DNA from: Apostichopus californicus
Taxonomy: Eukaryota; Echinodermata; Holothuroidea; Aspidochirotida; Stichopodidae
Direction: 5' to 3'
NCBI GenBank assembly: GCA_020650975.1
Contig: JAIPMN010000212.1
Coordinates: forward strand, 1 to 58,946
DNA length: 58,946 bases
In this document: piece by piece, positions 57,592 through 58,946 of the stretch
Position numbering within the stretch: position 1 is the first letter of the stretch
Layout: each line of letters starts with the position of its first letter
Position numbers and translations under genes: made by a program
Notes under the pieces: model-generated
What the model saw: only the letters and a program-made list of their open reading frames with translations
Database searches by the model: none
What the model was told of the DNA's origin: nothing

Positions 57592-58946
57592 GCCCTTTTC
57601 ATCTGTATCCCCCTCATCCCATTTGCCCTTCCTTTCATAGTGACAGTTATGGTTAGTCTTACAACCTTTAATACACTGTAAAAGTGTGAGGGAAATCTGG
57701 ACCTACTGTCCTTTTGATTGAAGCTATGCAAAGTTGCTTTTGTTTTCTGGACTTTTTGCAAGAAGTTCCCAGTTACAAGGATTTTCAACTGTTGAAGGAA
57801 GCTTGGTGGTATTTAAATGATAAAAACTACATCTTGAGACTCTGAAGAGTATTGTGTGGAAGCTCTCACTATTTTGTCAAGAGAATGTTTTGGTTTTAAG
57901 AATTCCTGAAATTCTTTCTGAAGTTCCCATTTATCTTGGGAATCCTTAAGGTTTCAAACAAAGCAGATGTGGATATAACAATGTCATACAATCTAGTCAG
58001 TGGGATTTAGTATGTGCTTGGAAAAAGAGATCATTGTTTTCAAAGTGTTTTGTTGGATGTTTAAAAATGATGGTCATGCTCTCCTCTCCTCTCATAAATC
58101 CATCTCACAGGACCAACTTCAGATGAATCAGAAGATTTAAACACAGTTTTAATTGTTTGTTTCTGCAAGCATTGTCGATGACCTATCTAGATTTCAGTTT
58201 GCTACTTTGTTAACATGTACCACCTGTATCATAACCTGGCATTGCAAGCTGTTACCATCCAGACAGTGAAATCCCATCGTCTTAGCAAAAGTGTAATTTG
58301 CTGTAAGCTTATTTAGGAGATGAATAAAGTTTATGTATGCACACATTAATGTATGTTGTTCATTATCACTATAGTTTTAAAGACAATAACAGTGATTTGA
58401 AAAATGATAATAACCAAACTGACAAGGTTCCAACCGATATCAGCATAAATGTTGGACGGATCATTTGTCTTAGACCTAAGCTTGATACCTTACTGACACC
58501 CAGGTTTGTTTTCAGTCACAATTCTTGCAGTATGTTTCAAAACAGAGATGTTTCATGGTGTTAGCAAACACTTGCATTAAAGAGAGTTGGACCTTAATAT
58601 TAGTACCATACATACCGGGGGTTCTCAAGAAATAGTCTACAAGGAATAGAGGTCTAGGTGATCAAACTCTAAGGATACCTTGATGTACAGGAAAAGCCAG
58701 TAGGATGCTCAAGGGCCTGCATCATCTGGATAATTGCAAAATTGTGCCCCCCCCCCCTTGATTTGCAGTAAGTGTATTGCATTTTTTCATTATTTAGTGC
58801 CATGAATTTTTTATTTAAATTGCTGAAGTTTCAAAATTATATATTTACTTCGTTCCTCGCTTACCTGTCTCCCCACAACCTTAGCACACTCATTCTACCG
58901 CGCCTAGAATGTCCTGGTAACCTTTTAACACTGTGCACCCTCTGTG

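Larger units (their letters stand above)
39128..58946. other. CCDC88 intron 3, at least 19.8 kb, running off the window
   Basis: I searched for the next HOOK-domain exon (expected to begin with a helix containing L-Q-Q-L) and did not find it, nor any other convincing exon. Open frames here stay under about 125 codons, with no recognisable product. Contents are a tRNA-like fragment (49782), a foldback (57354), dispersed repeat fragments (44680, 47590, 51585), an AAGC microsatellite (45932-45956), a CCTT/CCCT tract (57540-57570) and several C runs. Confidence 0.65.

Noticed and set aside
58111-58136. Possible next CCDC88 exon after the acceptor-like CATCTCACAG (frame DQLQMNQKI)
   Set aside because: The frame stops after nine codons, has no donor before the stop and does not match the expected HOOK-domain helix.

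Overview
This is an animal nuclear genome window: AT-rich, with short exons joined by GT-AG introns, tRNA-derived SINE sequence, small terminal-inverted-repeat elements and many long poly-G/poly-C runs. The three genes, their split structure and the repeats fit an invertebrate deuterostome. An echinoderm, perhaps a sea cucumber, is my best guess, but that rests on recollection of repeat style and the organism cannot be proved from the sequence. There is no bacterial gene, CRISPR array or operon, and no intact retroelement or transposase reading frame was recognised.

Layout. (1) 50-8311, plus strand: the last nine coding exons of PPP4R3 (SMEK/falafel), a regulatory subunit of protein phosphatase 4; its 5' part lies left of the window. 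(2) 8312 to about 20.3 kb: a non-coding tail-to-tail interval with the likely PPP4R3 3'UTR, a duplicated ~118-bp segment, a 27-bp minisatellite and a 677-bp hAT-like element. (3) 20369-29267, minus strand: CFAP36 (CCDC104/BARTL1) complete in nine coding exons, 416 residues, with a BART-like ARL3-binding domain at the N terminus and a conserved C-terminal tail. Its introns hold a pair of ~366-bp repeats and an AAAACGTCCC-type element. (4) 29268-33441: a head-to-head interval with a tRNA-derived SINE and a degenerate repeat. (5) 33442-39127, plus strand: the first three coding exons of a CCDC88 (girdin/DAPLE) gene, encoding the start of its HOOK domain. From 39128 to the window end I find no further exon, so this is read as one intron of at least 19.8 kb.

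The most informative point is the neighbourhood. PPP4R3 (+), CFAP36 (-), CCDC88 (+) is the same order and relative orientation as human 2p16.1 (PPP4R3B, CFAP36, CCDC88A); the second vertebrate copy, PPP4R3A next to CCDC88C at 14q32, keeps the outer pair. The window therefore looks like a single-copy version of an ancestral deuterostome linkage. The three proteins do not form one known pathway (phosphatase targeting, ARL3/ciliary function, G-protein modulation and Wnt/polarity), so shared regulation is a more likely reason for the linkage than a joint complex.

I did not find a convincing undescribed system. The rest of the interest lies in the mobile and repeated DNA.
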